A DNA stretch of 64,000 nucleotides, from NCBI RefSeq assembly GCF_006974145.1, contig NZ_CP039456.1, positions 1,890,001-1,954,000 of the forward strand, in the 5' to 3' direction. Source of the stretch: Changchengzhania lutea (lineage in GTDB: Bacteria; Bacteroidota; Bacteroidia; Flavobacteriales; Flavobacteriaceae). Below are positions 9,410 to 18,087 of this stretch, in pieces (position 1 is the stretch's first letter; every line of letters begins with the position of its first letter). The notes beneath the pieces were generated by a model. It saw only the letters and a program-made list of their open reading frames with translations. It was not told the origin of the DNA and did no database searches. A program made the position numbers and the translations under genes.

Positions 9410-10168
9410 ATGAGAACCATGATTTACATAATATGGCTGTTTTTAAGTCTGGGTAGTTTTGCTCAAAACAATGTATTATTTGAGCAGGGCAACACCTTGT
9501 ACAATGCAGGTAAATATGCCGAAGCTATAGATAAATACGAGACCATATTAGAAACCAATGTACAATCATCAGACTTATATTTTAATTTGGCCAACGCCCA
9601 TTACAAATTAGATAATATAGCACCAAGTATTTTTTACTACGAAAAGGCACTGCTACTAAACCCGAATGATAGTGATATTGCACATAATTTAGCATTTGCT
9701 AAAAACATGACCGTAGACGCTATAGACGATATACCGGATGCGGGATTTTCTAAACTCGTGAAAAGCATTACCAATATCACGAGTTTTAATACTTGGGCGA
9801 AATTTTCCATAGCCTTCGCTATAGGTTTTGTCGTTTTATTTTTGAGTTACTATTTTGCCCATGCTACCTTGAAAAAACGATTGGCTTTTATAGTCAGTTT
9901 GACATGTCTGTTTTTAATGTGTGTTACTTTAGTATTGGCATTTAATAAACAGAGTTTAGATAAAAGGAACAATCCTGCCATTGTATTTGCCCAAGAGAGT
10001 CAAGTAAAAAGTGAACCTAATAACAGAAGTGAAGAAGTTTTTAGATTACATGAAGGCACAAAAGCTCAAGTTCTAGATACCGTGAGTAACTGGAAAAAAA
10101 TTAAGCTTGCCGATGGTAAAACAGGCTGGATACCTTCTGATGACATAAAAATGTTGAACAATTTTTAA
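9410..10168 (+). CDS. batE: BatE, TPR plus SH3-like protein
   Basis: About 252 residues from ATG 9410, one base after the batD stop; an in-frame TTG at 9389 lies within batD and is unlikely to be used. A signal peptide ending near GSFAQ is followed by TPR repeats (about 15-85), two transmembrane segments (about 125-150 and 155-175), and a C-terminal bacterial SH3-like domain (VKSEPNNRSEEVFRLHEG to TGWIPSDD). This is the BatE layout. It ends the bat operon; the next gene has its own promoter. Confidence 0.86.
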   Translation: MRTMIYIIWLFLSLGSFAQNNVLFEQGNTLYNAGKYAEAIDKYETILETNVQSSDLYFNLANAHYKLDNIAPSIFYYEKALLLNPNDSDIAHNLAFAKNMTVDAIDDIPDAGFSKLVKSITNITSFNTWAKFSIAFAIGFVVLFLSYYFAHATLKKRLAFIVSLTCLFLMCVTLVLAFNKQSLDKRNNPAIVFAQESQVKSEPNNRSEEVFRLHEGTKAQVLDTVSNWKKIKLADGKTGWIPSDDIKMLNNF

Positions 10169-10198
10169 ATTTTAGTTAACAAAATAAAATCTAAATAG

Positions 10199-10206
10199 TA
10201 TATTTG
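10199..10206 (+). promoter_or_regulatory. Bacteroidetes-type -7 box (TATATTTG)
   Basis: TATATTTG matches the TAnnTTTG box of Bacteroidetes promoters. It lies 21 bases before ATG 10228, which supports that start and excludes a TTG start at 10204 that overlaps the box. Confidence 0.55.
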
Positions 10207-10227
10207 TGGCTATTCAAAAATAAATGC

Positions 10228-10530
10228 ATGTCAAGAAACATTGTTTCTATATTATTATCATTACTCTTTGTGGCGTTTTTAGCAGCACCAACCATAATTT
10301 CTATAGTTGATGACTCTATTGATATATCTATGTTTTACGCATCTGCGGAAGAGGAAGATAAAGGACATGAAAAAAATAAAGATGTAGAAATTCTATTTTC
10401 AGAATTTGCTTTAGTTGAATCAGGTTTTACTTCTAGCGAAAAGGAAAATTATTTGGGGTATCGTTTTAAAAATTACCCAAAGCCGCATCTTAATCTTATT
10501 TCCCCACCTCCGGAAACACACATATCATAA
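10228..10530 (+). CDS. Small exported or membrane-anchored protein of unknown function
   Basis: 100 residues from ATG 10228. An N-terminal hydrophobic segment (IVSILLSLLFVAFLAAPTII) is followed by an acidic, probably periplasmic region with EEEDKGHEKN and a C-terminal PPPE. No family is recognised. It has its own promoter box and stands 83 bases before a SulP permease, so it is likely co-transcribed with the bicarbonate-uptake genes and could be an accessory protein. That link rests on position only. Confidence 0.6.
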   Translation: MSRNIVSILLSLLFVAFLAAPTIISIVDDSIDISMFYASAEEEDKGHEKNKDVEILFSEFALVESGFTSSEKENYLGYRFKNYPKPHLNLISPPPETHIS

Positions 10531-10540
10531 TCTAGTTTAA

Positions 10541-10598
10541 TGACTTTTTTACAAAGTCAGTTATTTATTTTAACGGCTTTTAGTGTTTTACTAAAAGC
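10541..10598 (+). promoter_or_regulatory. Two tandem hairpins in the leader of the first sulP gene
   Basis: Two perfect inverted repeats lie side by side: TGACTTT/AAAGTCA (10541-10547 and 10553-10559) and GCTTTTAGT/ACTAAAAGC (10576-10584 and 10590-10598). Neither is followed by a T run, so they are not classic terminators. They could be RNA stability or attenuation elements, ending 15 bases before the permease start. Confidence 0.4.
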
Positions 10599-10613
10599 AA
10601 AAACTTATTATAT

Positions 10614-12182
10614 ATGTTTAAAACTATTAAAAAAGACTTACCAGCGAGTATAGTCGTGTTTTTTGTTGCATTACCACTTTGTTTAGGGATTGCTTTAGCC
10701 AGTGGCGCTCCCTTATTTTCAGGTTTAATTGCAGGTATTGTTGGCGGAATTATTGTTGGCGCATTAAGTGGGTCCAAAATTGGGGTTAGTGGGCCTGCTG
10801 CAGGTTTGGCAGCTATTGTATTAGCAGCAATTGCAACCTTAGGAAGTTATGAAAATTTTTTAGTGGCCGTTGTTTTAGGAGGCATTATTCAAATTCTTTT
10901 TGGAATTTTAAAAGCGGGTATTATTGGCTACTACTTTCCGTCATCCGTAATTAAAGGAATGTTAACTGGGATTGGACTAATTATCATACTAAAACAAATT
11001 CCGCATTTTTTCGGGTATGATGGTAACTTTACATTTTTTCAAGTAGATGGAGAAAATACGTTTTCAGAAATAATCAATTCTATAAATTATATAAAACCAG
11101 GTTCAACGCTTATTGGTTTGATTGGACTTGGCATTCTGTTACTTTGGGATAAAGTGCTTTCAAAAAAAGGCAAAATTTTTCAACTTGTACAAGGGCCTTT
11201 GGTAGCTGTTGTAGTTGGTATCATTTTCTATGTTGTAACTCAATCCAATGACGCTTTAGCAATTGCCCAATCGCATTTAGTGAGTGTACCTGTACCGGAA
11301 GATGCGGCATCATTTTTAGGGCAATTTAGTTTTCCTAACTTTTCAGCTATTTTAAATCCGGACGTTTGGATTGTAGCTTTTACCATTGCCCTAGTCGCGA
11401 GTTTAGAAACACTTTTATGTGTTGAGGCTACAGATAAATTAGACCCCAATAAAAATGTCACTCCAACCAATAGGGAATTATTGGCACAGGGAACCGGTAA
11501 TATTATTTCTGGAATGATAGGCGGGTTGCCAATTACACAAGTAATTGTTAGAAGTTCGGCTAATATTCAATCTGGAGGTATATCAAAAATGTCTGCTATA
11601 ATTCATGGCTTTTTCTTATTGATTTCAGTAATATTAATTCCTAGGTTGTTAAATATGATTCCGCTATCCGTATTAGCGGCAGTACTTTTAATTGTAGGCT
11701 ATAAGTTAGCAAAACCAGCATTGTTTAAAACAATGTATAATTTGGGTTGGAAACAATTTATCCCTTTTACGGTAACAGTTTTAGGAATTGTGTTTATAGA
11801 TCTTTTATACGGAATAGGTTTAGGTCTTACCGTTGGTATTGTGGTTATTTTAATTAAAAGTTACCAGAACTCACATTTTTTACACATTGAAGATAAAAGT
11901 AATGGAAAGCATAAAATAAAAATGACTTTAGCGGAAGAGGTTACATTCTTTAATAAAGGGGCTATTTTAAAAGAATTACATAGTTTACCAAGAGATACGT
12001 ATTTAGAATTGGACGTAAGAAAAACGAGATATCTGGACAACGATATTATTGAAATTCTAGATGACTTTGCATTTAAAGCAAAGGGAAAAAACATTGATAT
12101 TAACTTAATTTCAGAACGCGGTATAGTTGAAAACCCTTCAAGTTTTATCGAGTTCTTTAAATTGAGACCAAAATCAGCTTAA
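10614..12182 (+). CDS. SulP-family anion permease, probable bicarbonate transporter
   Basis: 522 residues. The N-terminal region (DLPASIVVFFVALPLCLGIALASGAPL) and the SGPAAGLAAI segment are typical of SulP permeases, with about ten or more membrane segments and a C-terminal STAS domain (about 425-515). SulP proteins exchange or symport anions such as sulfate, bicarbonate or chloride. A UspA-like gene and a beta-carbonic anhydrase follow on the same strand, which favours bicarbonate as substrate (BicA-like). The 11-base gap to the next gene indicates an operon. Substrate is inferred from context only. Confidence 0.85.
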   Translation: MFKTIKKDLPASIVVFFVALPLCLGIALASGAPLFSGLIAGIVGGIIVGALSGSKIGVSGPAAGLAAIVLAAIATLGSYENFLVAVVLGGIIQILFGILKAGIIGYYFPSSVIKGMLTGIGLIIILKQIPHFFGYDGNFTFFQVDGENTFSEIINSINYIKPGSTLIGLIGLGILLLWDKVLSKKGKIFQLVQGPLVAVVVGIIFYVVTQSNDALAIAQSHLVSVPVPEDAASFLGQFSFPNFSAILNPDVWIVAFTIALVASLETLLCVEATDKLDPNKNVTPTNRELLAQGTGNIISGMIGGLPITQVIVRSSANIQSGGISKMSAIIHGFFLLISVILIPRLLNMIPLSVLAAVLLIVGYKLAKPALFKTMYNLGWKQFIPFTVTVLGIVFIDLLYGIGLGLTVGIVVILIKSYQNSHFLHIEDKSNGKHKIKMTLAEEVTFFNKGAILKELHSLPRDTYLELDVRKTRYLDNDIIEILDDFAFKAKGKNIDINLISERGIVENPSSFIEFFKLRPKSA

Positions 12183-12193
12183 ATCAAAATATT

Positions 12194-13024
12194 ATGAAAA
12201 ACAATAAATATAAAATATTAGTCCTTTCAGACTTAAAAAACGCTACTAATACCACGTTAAAAAGCTCTATTAGTCTTGCTAAAATGGTTGATGGAGATAT
12301 AGATTTTTTCCATGTGAAAAGACCTACCGATGTAGTAAAAAAAGAAAATCAATTATCGGCCATTCGTACTATTAATAAAGAACATTTTACAACGGATAAG
12401 GAAATTAAGAATTTAATCGACCCTATTTATAAAGATTATGGCATAAAGATAAATTATAAAATTTCTTATGGTAATGTAAAAAGTGAAATTAGTAGATACA
12501 TTAAAGAACACAAGCCAGATATAATTGTTTTGGGCAAAAGAAAATCGAAACTACTTAGTTTTATAGGCGATAACATTACCCATTTAATTCTTAAAGAACA
12601 TAAGGGTGTGATTATGATAGCTGCCGATAAAAATCCTTTGGAGCCAAATAAGGAAATATCATTAGGGATACTTAACGATATGAATGAATCGTTTAATCTG
12701 GAATTTGCAGAAGATTTGATACATCATAGTCAAACGCCGATAAAGTCGTTTAACATTATCAAAAATTCGAATGTATCAAAGCCCGACTACAAGGCGGCTA
12801 ACGACGAAAAAACAAAAGCATTTGTATTTGAGCACAACGACAATGCAATTGAGAATATTGACAACTATCTGTCCAAAAACAAGGTAAACTTATTGTACTT
12901 AAACAGAACGGAAAATAAGGAGTCGGAAAAATTGGGATTAATAAATTCAGATCTTAATGAGGTAATTAGCAGACTGAATATTTCACTAATAGTTGCTGGA
13001 GAGCAAAACCTAACCTCATCATAA
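12194..13024 (+). CDS. Universal stress protein (UspA-like), tandem domains
   Basis: 276 residues with a first Usp-type nucleotide-binding fold (KILVLSDLKNATN at the start, IIVLGKRKSKLLSFIGDNIT near 115-135) and a shorter, more divergent second half (about 148-276). It is probably cytoplasmic. It sits between the SulP permease and the carbonic anhydrase with gaps of 11 and 31 bases, so it may regulate or respond to bicarbonate transport; several SulP permeases have Usp partners by gene context. Confidence 0.75.
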   Translation: MKNNKYKILVLSDLKNATNTTLKSSISLAKMVDGDIDFFHVKRPTDVVKKENQLSAIRTINKEHFTTDKEIKNLIDPIYKDYGIKINYKISYGNVKSEISRYIKEHKPDIIVLGKRKSKLLSFIGDNITHLILKEHKGVIMIAADKNPLEPNKEISLGILNDMNESFNLEFAEDLIHHSQTPIKSFNIIKNSNVSKPDYKAANDEKTKAFVFEHNDNAIENIDNYLSKNKVNLLYLNRTENKESEKLGLINSDLNEVISRLNISLIVAGEQNLTSS

Positions 13025-13055
13025 CAACATTAATAAATAATAAATTTTAAATATT

Positions 13056-13682
13056 ATGAAAGCACATACAAAAGAAACACAGTCAACCATGACACCGCAA
13101 AAGGCGTTGCAATTTTTAAAAGAAGGGAATCAAAGATTTCAAAATAATTTAAAAGCAAACAGAAACCTTTTAGAGCAGGTTAACGATACCAGTGAAGGTC
13201 AATTTCCATTTGCAACTATTTTAAGTTGTATTGATTCCAGAGTCTCAGCAGAATTGGTATTCGATCAAGGATTAGGAGATATTTTTAGCGTAAGAATAGC
13301 CGGAAATTTTGTGAATGAAGACATATTAGGAAGTATGGAATTTGCAAGTAAATTGGCTGGCACAAAGCTTATTGTAGTTTTAGGCCATACCAGTTGTGGT
13401 GCCATAAAGGGCGCTTGTGATGATGCTAAAATGGGCAATCTCACAAAACTGATTGAAAAAATCACACCAGCAGTTAAAGCCGTTTCAGAACCAGAAGATG
13501 CAAGTTTAAGAAACTCAAAAAACTTAGATTTTGTTGATACCGTTTCCAAAAAGAATGTGGAACTGACGATTGACAGGATACATGCCGAAAGCCCAATACT
13601 TTCAGAAATGGAGAAAGAAGGCGACATTATGATTATTGGGGCGATGTACGATATTCATTCAGGTGAAGTCACGTTCTATTAG
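13056..13682 (+). CDS. Beta-class carbonic anhydrase (first)
   Basis: 208 residues. Zinc ligands and catalytic residues of beta-carbonic anhydrases are present: Cys58-x-Asp60-x-Arg62 and His111-x-x-Cys114. It interconverts carbon dioxide and bicarbonate in the cytoplasm and would act on bicarbonate brought in by the adjacent SulP protein. No signal peptide is seen at the chosen ATG. The next gene begins 6 bases after its stop. Confidence 0.92.
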   Translation: MKAHTKETQSTMTPQKALQFLKEGNQRFQNNLKANRNLLEQVNDTSEGQFPFATILSCIDSRVSAELVFDQGLGDIFSVRIAGNFVNEDILGSMEFASKLAGTKLIVVLGHTSCGAIKGACDDAKMGNLTKLIEKITPAVKAVSEPEDASLRNSKNLDFVDTVSKKNVELTIDRIHAESPILSEMEKEGDIMIIGAMYDIHSGEVTFY

Positions 13683-13688
13683 ATTTAA

Positions 13689-14381
13689 ATGGATACTGTG
13701 GGAAGACATTATATAAAAAAGAAAATCACTGTGGCAGCGGTAATCCTCGGGTTACTGCTGCCTATTTTTGGACAAGCTCAAGATAGCAATTTTGGGAATT
13801 GGCTAATTTATTTCGGGAACAAAAAACTAAATACGAAGTGGAACATTCATCATGAAGTTCAATATCGAAATTATAATGCTATTGGCGATTTAGAGCAATT
13901 GTTATTAAGAACAGGTTTGGGCTATACCTTTAATGAAGGTAAAAGCAACGCTTTATTTGGTTACGGTTATATTTCCTCAGAAAATTATTTAGGTGATTCT
14001 GATGATAAGGTATCTGTAAATGAGCATCGTATTTTTCAGCAGTTTATATCTCAGCAAACCATAGGCGTCATAAAATTAAGTCATCGCTATCGTTTTGAAC
14101 AACGTTTTGTGGAAGACGATTTTAAATTGCGATTCCGTTACTTTTTAGCGCTAAAAATGCCTTTCAAGTCACAGGAGAACGAACAAAGCAAATATTATCT
14201 TTCCGCTTACAACGAAATATTTCTAAATACCCAAACGTCTATTTTTGATAGAAACCGGGTTTACGCAGGAGCAGGTTATAATATCAACAAAAACGTAAGA
14301 ATTGAGATTGGTTATATGAATCAATTTTTTGAAACAGCAAGTAGAGACCAGTTAAATATTATGACATTCGTTACTTTTTAA
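13689..14381 (+). CDS. DUF2490-type outer-membrane beta-barrel protein
   Basis: 230 residues with a signal peptide (hydrophobic VAAVILGLLLPIFGQAQ, cleaved after about residue 30) and a body of alternating aromatic strands (NFGNWLIYFGNKKLNTKWNIHHEVQYR) ending in Phe, as in outer-membrane barrels. The pattern matches DUF2490 proteins. Linked to the carbonic anhydrase by a 6-base gap, it may be an outer-membrane partner of this operon. Function unknown. Confidence 0.75.
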   Translation: MDTVGRHYIKKKITVAAVILGLLLPIFGQAQDSNFGNWLIYFGNKKLNTKWNIHHEVQYRNYNAIGDLEQLLLRTGLGYTFNEGKSNALFGYGYISSENYLGDSDDKVSVNEHRIFQQFISQQTIGVIKLSHRYRFEQRFVEDDFKLRFRYFLALKMPFKSQENEQSKYYLSAYNEIFLNTQTSIFDRNRVYAGAGYNINKNVRIEIGYMNQFFETASRDQLNIMTFVTF

Positions 14382-14396
14382 TGATATTTACACATT

Positions 14397-14429
14397 AAAA
14401 AGCAATTCAGTGATAAGGGCTTTTTTTTT
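14397..14429 (+). terminator. Probable intrinsic terminator after the DUF2490 gene
   Basis: AAAAAGC (14397-14403) pairs with GCTTTTT (14419-14425), and a run of nine T residues follows. It closes the first SulP/carbonic anhydrase operon. The stem is short. Confidence 0.5.
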
Positions 14430-14474
14430 GAACATTTATCAATTAACTTAGAGATTTTAAAATAATAATTAAGA

Positions 14475-16337
14475 ATGAAAAAACTTTTTTCAAACATAAA
14501 AGGAGATGCTTTTGGTGGTATCACAGCGGGTATTGTAGCCCTTCCTTTAGCCTTAGCATTTGGGGTGTCATCTGGTTTAGGCCCTAGCGCTGGACTTTAT
14601 GGCGCTATATTTATAAGTTTCTTTGCAGCCTTATTTGGAGGTACACCAACCCAGATCTCTGGACCAACCGCACCAATGACGGCGGTAAGTATGGTGGTTA
14701 TTGCTGGTATTATTGCAGCTCATGACGGTGACATTAATAAAGCACTTCCAGCGATATTGACCGTATTTTTATTAGCAGGACTTTTTCAGGTCGGTTTGGG
14801 TGTATTAGGTTTAGGTAAATACATTAAATATATTCCTTACCCAGTGGTATCAGGCTTTATGACAGCTATTGGTGTCATTATATTGGTCACTCAAGTATTG
14901 CCTGCTTTAGGATATTATCCTAAAGAAGACATGGAATTTGTCGATCAATACAAGCCACAGGCCGAAGAAATAATCCTTGAAAATATTTTAATAGAAGAAG
15001 CAGGCGAGGGTATTTTGGTTTTAGAAGATTTTCAAGAAACAGTAGATAGAGCGCAAAATATAACACAAGACGACATTTTAAAGGAATCTAAAACCTTAGC
15101 AGCTAATGAAGCTTCGGGTGTGCTGGGCGCTTTTAAAGTGCTGCCAAGAGCACTTAAAAGTATTAATTGGCTAGAGCTTATCTTAGCACTAGCGACTATA
15201 ATCATTGTGTACGGGTTTAAAAAAGTAACCACAAAAGTACCAAGTGCGCTAGTCGCATTAGTTGTTGTATCTGGTGTGGCATTTGCTTTCGGGCTCGATT
15301 ATAGACCTATTGAAGAAATTCCAACGGGCTTACCCATTCCTAAGCTGGAAATTATCACAGCATTTAAATTATCAAGCATTACACCTTATGTGTTTACCGC
15401 TATCTCATTAGCTTTATTAGGTGCAATCGATTCATTATTAACGAGTGTCGTTGCCGATAATATGACAAAAACCAAACACTTACCAAACAAAGAACTTATT
15501 GGGCAAGGTATAGGGAACAGTATCGGTGCCTTTTTTGGTGGTATTCCAGGTGCTGGTGCTACTATTCGAACCGTAGTCAATATTAATGCTGGCGGTAAAA
15601 CAAAGCTTTCAGGAATGATTGCTGGTGTCATGTTACTTTTTATTTTGCTAGCGTTAGGTCCCGTAGCGTCTAAAATTCCTGCTGCGGTTTTGGCTGGGAT
15701 CTTAATAACTGTTGGTATTGGGGTTATGGATTATAAAGGTTTAAAAGCCATTCCAAGCTTACCTAAAGACATGAAGATAGGTCCTTTAAAATTAAGCTCA
15801 GAGGTGCTCATTATGCTTGTCGTATTGGTGCTTTCTACTTTTTGGGACTTGGTTTACGCTGTAGGTATCGGGTTAGTTATTGCTTCTTTAATGTTTATGA
15901 AGAAGATAGGCGACTTAACTTCAGAGCGATCAGATGTGAAACCTCTTAAGGAAGAAAATTGGGCCGATGAAATTGACTTCCCTGAAAGTTTAAAAGAGGA
16001 AGTGTTTATCAAGCACGTTAAAGGCCCTTTGTTTTTTGGGTCTACAAGTGATTTTCAACAATTGGCCAAACAAATACCAAAAACTGCAAATACGGTAATT
16101 ATTAGATTAGGCCGGATGCAATACATGGATCAGTCAGGTCTTTATGCGATGGAAGACGTGTTGATTGATTTGAAAAAAGACGACATAAATGTGTTATTTG
16201 TAAATTTATTACAGCAACCTAGGTATATGATGGAACGTATTGATATCATTCCTGATTTGATTCCTAAAGAGCATATCTTTACTAGTTTCAAAGCATGCCT
16301 GAATTGGGTGAAAACAAATGTGAGAGACGTCAACTAA
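14475..16337 (+). CDS. Second SulP-family permease with STAS domain
   Basis: 620 residues. The SulP signature at the start (GDAFGGITAGIVALPLALAFGV, QISGPTAPMTAV) and a C-terminal STAS domain (about 510-615, with VIIRLGRMQYMDQSG) are clear. A stretch of about 90 mostly hydrophilic residues (about 155-245) interrupts the membrane region and makes this protein longer than the first SulP. A beta-carbonic anhydrase starts 8 bases downstream, so bicarbonate is again the likely substrate. Confidence 0.86.
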   Translation: MKKLFSNIKGDAFGGITAGIVALPLALAFGVSSGLGPSAGLYGAIFISFFAALFGGTPTQISGPTAPMTAVSMVVIAGIIAAHDGDINKALPAILTVFLLAGLFQVGLGVLGLGKYIKYIPYPVVSGFMTAIGVIILVTQVLPALGYYPKEDMEFVDQYKPQAEEIILENILIEEAGEGILVLEDFQETVDRAQNITQDDILKESKTLAANEASGVLGAFKVLPRALKSINWLELILALATIIIVYGFKKVTTKVPSALVALVVVSGVAFAFGLDYRPIEEIPTGLPIPKLEIITAFKLSSITPYVFTAISLALLGAIDSLLTSVVADNMTKTKHLPNKELIGQGIGNSIGAFFGGIPGAGATIRTVVNINAGGKTKLSGMIAGVMLLFILLALGPVASKIPAAVLAGILITVGIGVMDYKGLKAIPSLPKDMKIGPLKLSSEVLIMLVVLVLSTFWDLVYAVGIGLVIASLMFMKKIGDLTSERSDVKPLKEENWADEIDFPESLKEEVFIKHVKGPLFFGSTSDFQQLAKQIPKTANTVIIRLGRMQYMDQSGLYAMEDVLIDLKKDDINVLFVNLLQQPRYMMERIDIIPDLIPKEHIFTSFKACLNWVKTNVRDVN

Positions 16338-16345
16338 ATAACACT

Positions 16346-16972
16346 ATGGATTTATCTAAAGTATTTCAGAACAATGAAGCGTGGATTAAGAAACAGTTAT
16401 CAACTTCAGAGAATTATTTTGAAGACTTAGGTAAAGGGCAAAATCCAGAGCTCTTGTATATAGGTTGTAGTGACAGTAGGGTAACTGCTGAAGATTTAAT
16501 GGGACTCGGTCCCGGTGAGGTATTTGTACACCGCAATATTGCCAATATGGTCATCAGCATAGATTTAAATGTGATGTCTGTTGTGGAATATGCAGTGGAT
16601 CATTTGGGTGTAAACCATATTGTGGTTTGCGGGCATTATGCCTGTGGGGGCGTAAAAGCTGCTATGCAATCAGCAGATTTGGGCGTCTTAAACCCATGGT
16701 TAAGGAACATTCGCGATGTGTATCGTATTCATAAAAAAGAATTGAATGCTATTGAAGATGAAGAGAAAAAATACGATAGATTGGTAGAACTTAATGTTAA
16801 AGAACAATGCGTGAATCTTATAAAAACAGCAGCCGTTCAAAAAGCCTATAGGTCGCGGGGCTTGCAAGTACATGGTTGGGTGTTTGATGTGCATACAGGA
16901 AGACTTATCGATTTAGAAATCAACTTTGAAAAATACCTAAAAGATATCATGGAAATTTATCATTTAGATTAG
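16346..16972 (+). CDS. can: Beta-class carbonic anhydrase (second)
   Basis: 208 residues from ATG 16346; a longer frame from 16295 overlaps the permease and is rejected. Catalytic residues are Cys41-x-Asp43-x-Arg45 and His97-x-x-Cys100. It resembles the E. coli Can subgroup more than the first copy does (YIGCSDSRVTAEDLMGLGPGEVFVHRN). It is cytoplasmic and probably in an operon with the second SulP. It converges on the cvpA-like gene, with a gap of 15 bases. Confidence 0.9.
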   Translation: MDLSKVFQNNEAWIKKQLSTSENYFEDLGKGQNPELLYIGCSDSRVTAEDLMGLGPGEVFVHRNIANMVISIDLNVMSVVEYAVDHLGVNHIVVCGHYACGGVKAAMQSADLGVLNPWLRNIRDVYRIHKKELNAIEDEEKKYDRLVELNVKEQCVNLIKTAAVQKAYRSRGLQVHGWVFDVHTGRLIDLEINFEKYLKDIMEIYHLD

Positions 16973-16987
16973 TGATATAACAAAGGG

Positions 16988-17515
16988 TTACGCTTCGTTA
17001 TCCAATTCAAATATTTCAGTATCAGTGTCGTCTGTATTTAAAAGTGCTGGAAAAATTGTAGGGACAAGCGATTTTACGGGCTCATAAAGTACAGACGATT
17101 CTAAATCTTCATCATCCGTAAAAGGAATCCCAAAGTCACTTATTTTTTCAAATATTAAGAGTATCACACTCAAAATTAAAGCTATTTTTAGACCTCCAAA
17201 AACCCCGCCAAGGAGTTTATTTATAATACCTAAAGCCGCAAAGTCGGCCAATTTAGTTAATGCTTTTCCTGCTAGAGCAATTACTAAAACAATAATTACG
17301 AAGGTAATCGCAAAAGCCACGATATTAATTGTTTTCTCATCCCAGTCAACCTTGCTATCTAAAAAACCTGCCGCAAAATCACTAAAATGAATTGCGCCAT
17401 AAACCCCAGCAACCAATGCAATTAGCGAAGCGATTTCAACAAAAAACCCTTTCATTAATCCGCGCACCAATCCAAATAAAATTAAGGCACCTAAAACAAT
17501 ATCCAATACATTCAT
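16988..17515 (-). CDS. cvpA: CvpA family membrane protein
   Basis: 175 residues with about four transmembrane helices (N-terminal MNVLDIVLGALILFGLVRGLMKGF is the family signature) and an acidic C-terminal tail. CvpA proteins are inner-membrane proteins named for colicin V production in E. coli; the general role is unclear. It is divergent from the small conserved gene at 17589 and shares the 73-base intergenic region. Confidence 0.85.
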   Translation of the reverse strand: MNVLDIVLGALILFGLVRGLMKGFFVEIASLIALVAGVYGAIHFSDFAAGFLDSKVDWDEKTINIVAFAITFVIIVLVIALAGKALTKLADFAALGIINKLLGGVFGGLKIALILSVILLIFEKISDFGIPFTDDEDLESSVLYEPVKSLVPTIFPALLNTDDTDTEIFELDNEA

Positions 17516-17564
17516 AAACTTTCAATTTAAACAAATATAAAATAATAGTGACAGTTAGGTTTAT

Positions 17565-17572
17565 TAACTTTG
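17565..17572 (+). promoter_or_regulatory. -7 box (TAACTTTG) for the 118-residue protein gene
   Basis: TAACTTTG fits TAnnTTTG, 17 bases before the ATG at 17589. No convincing -33 box is seen. Confidence 0.45.
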
Positions 17573-17588
17573 CAACTTTAAAAATATT

Positions 17589-17945
17589 ATGTCTAGAGAC
17601 GAACAATTAAAAGAACGGTGGGAATTAGTAGTTACAAAACTATCTAATCAATTTGCAGATGGAGACGCTTTAGATTTAGATGCGATTATCTATTTAATAG
17701 GCGTTCAAGAGCTTGGGCAGTTGCATAAAACCTATAAAAAAGATCATAAGCTAGACCTCATGCACATTGCTATTTGCAAATTATTGAGCTCCTATGGTTA
17801 TTATGAACTTGAATTTGTAGATGACGACGGTTGGCCGCATTACAAAGCATTAGAAACCTTGCCACATTTAAAAGCCGGTGAACAAAGTATTTTAATGAAG
17901 GAAGCCATCGTAAACTACTTTTTAGAGACAGAATATATACATTAA
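17589..17945 (+). CDS. Conserved hypothetical protein, 118 residues
   Basis: A small, acidic, probably cytoplasmic protein with no signal peptide. It is helix-rich, with ELGQLHKTYKKDHKLDLMHIAICKLLSSYGYYELE and WPHYK. Proteins of this type are seen in Bacteroidetes next to pheS (recollection, not searched). No function can be assigned. A -7 box precedes it and an interspersed repeat follows it. Confidence 0.7.
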   Translation: MSRDEQLKERWELVVTKLSNQFADGDALDLDAIIYLIGVQELGQLHKTYKKDHKLDLMHIAICKLLSSYGYYELEFVDDDGWPHYKALETLPHLKAGEQSILMKEAIVNYFLETEYIH

Positions 17946-17950
17946 TTTTT

Positions 17951-18044
17951 GGGCGTTACTTTTTAAAAAAAATAAAAAGTCAGGCTTTCCGCTATATCTT
18001 TTTACAAAAAAGTAAAAAGGATGCCGCTGCAATCCTTAACGCAA
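17951..18044 (+). repeat. Flavobacterial interspersed repeat, forward copy
   Basis: Contains GGGCGTTAC, then CAGGCTTTCCGCTATATCTT, an A/T-rich middle, then AAAAAGGATGCCGCTGCAAT and CCTTAACGC. The same element occurs reversed at 19666-19792. Elements with these end sequences are frequent between genes in Flavobacteriaceae (from memory). No coding potential. Confidence 0.65.
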
Positions 18045-18060
18045 ATCCCGATAAATTGAT

Positions 18061-18068
18061 TAAATTTG
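18061..18068 (+). promoter_or_regulatory. -7 box (TAAATTTG) of pheS
   Basis: TAAATTTG matches the TAnnTTTG consensus, 20 bases before the pheS ATG. Confidence 0.5.
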
Positions 18069-18087
18069 CCATCATTTTAAGGATGTT

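Noticed and set aside
345-10168. moxR-VWA operon as a possible new defence or ternary system
   Set aside because: Gene order and domains match the standard bat operon of Bacteroidetes, apart from the flavodoxin-like insert listed separately.
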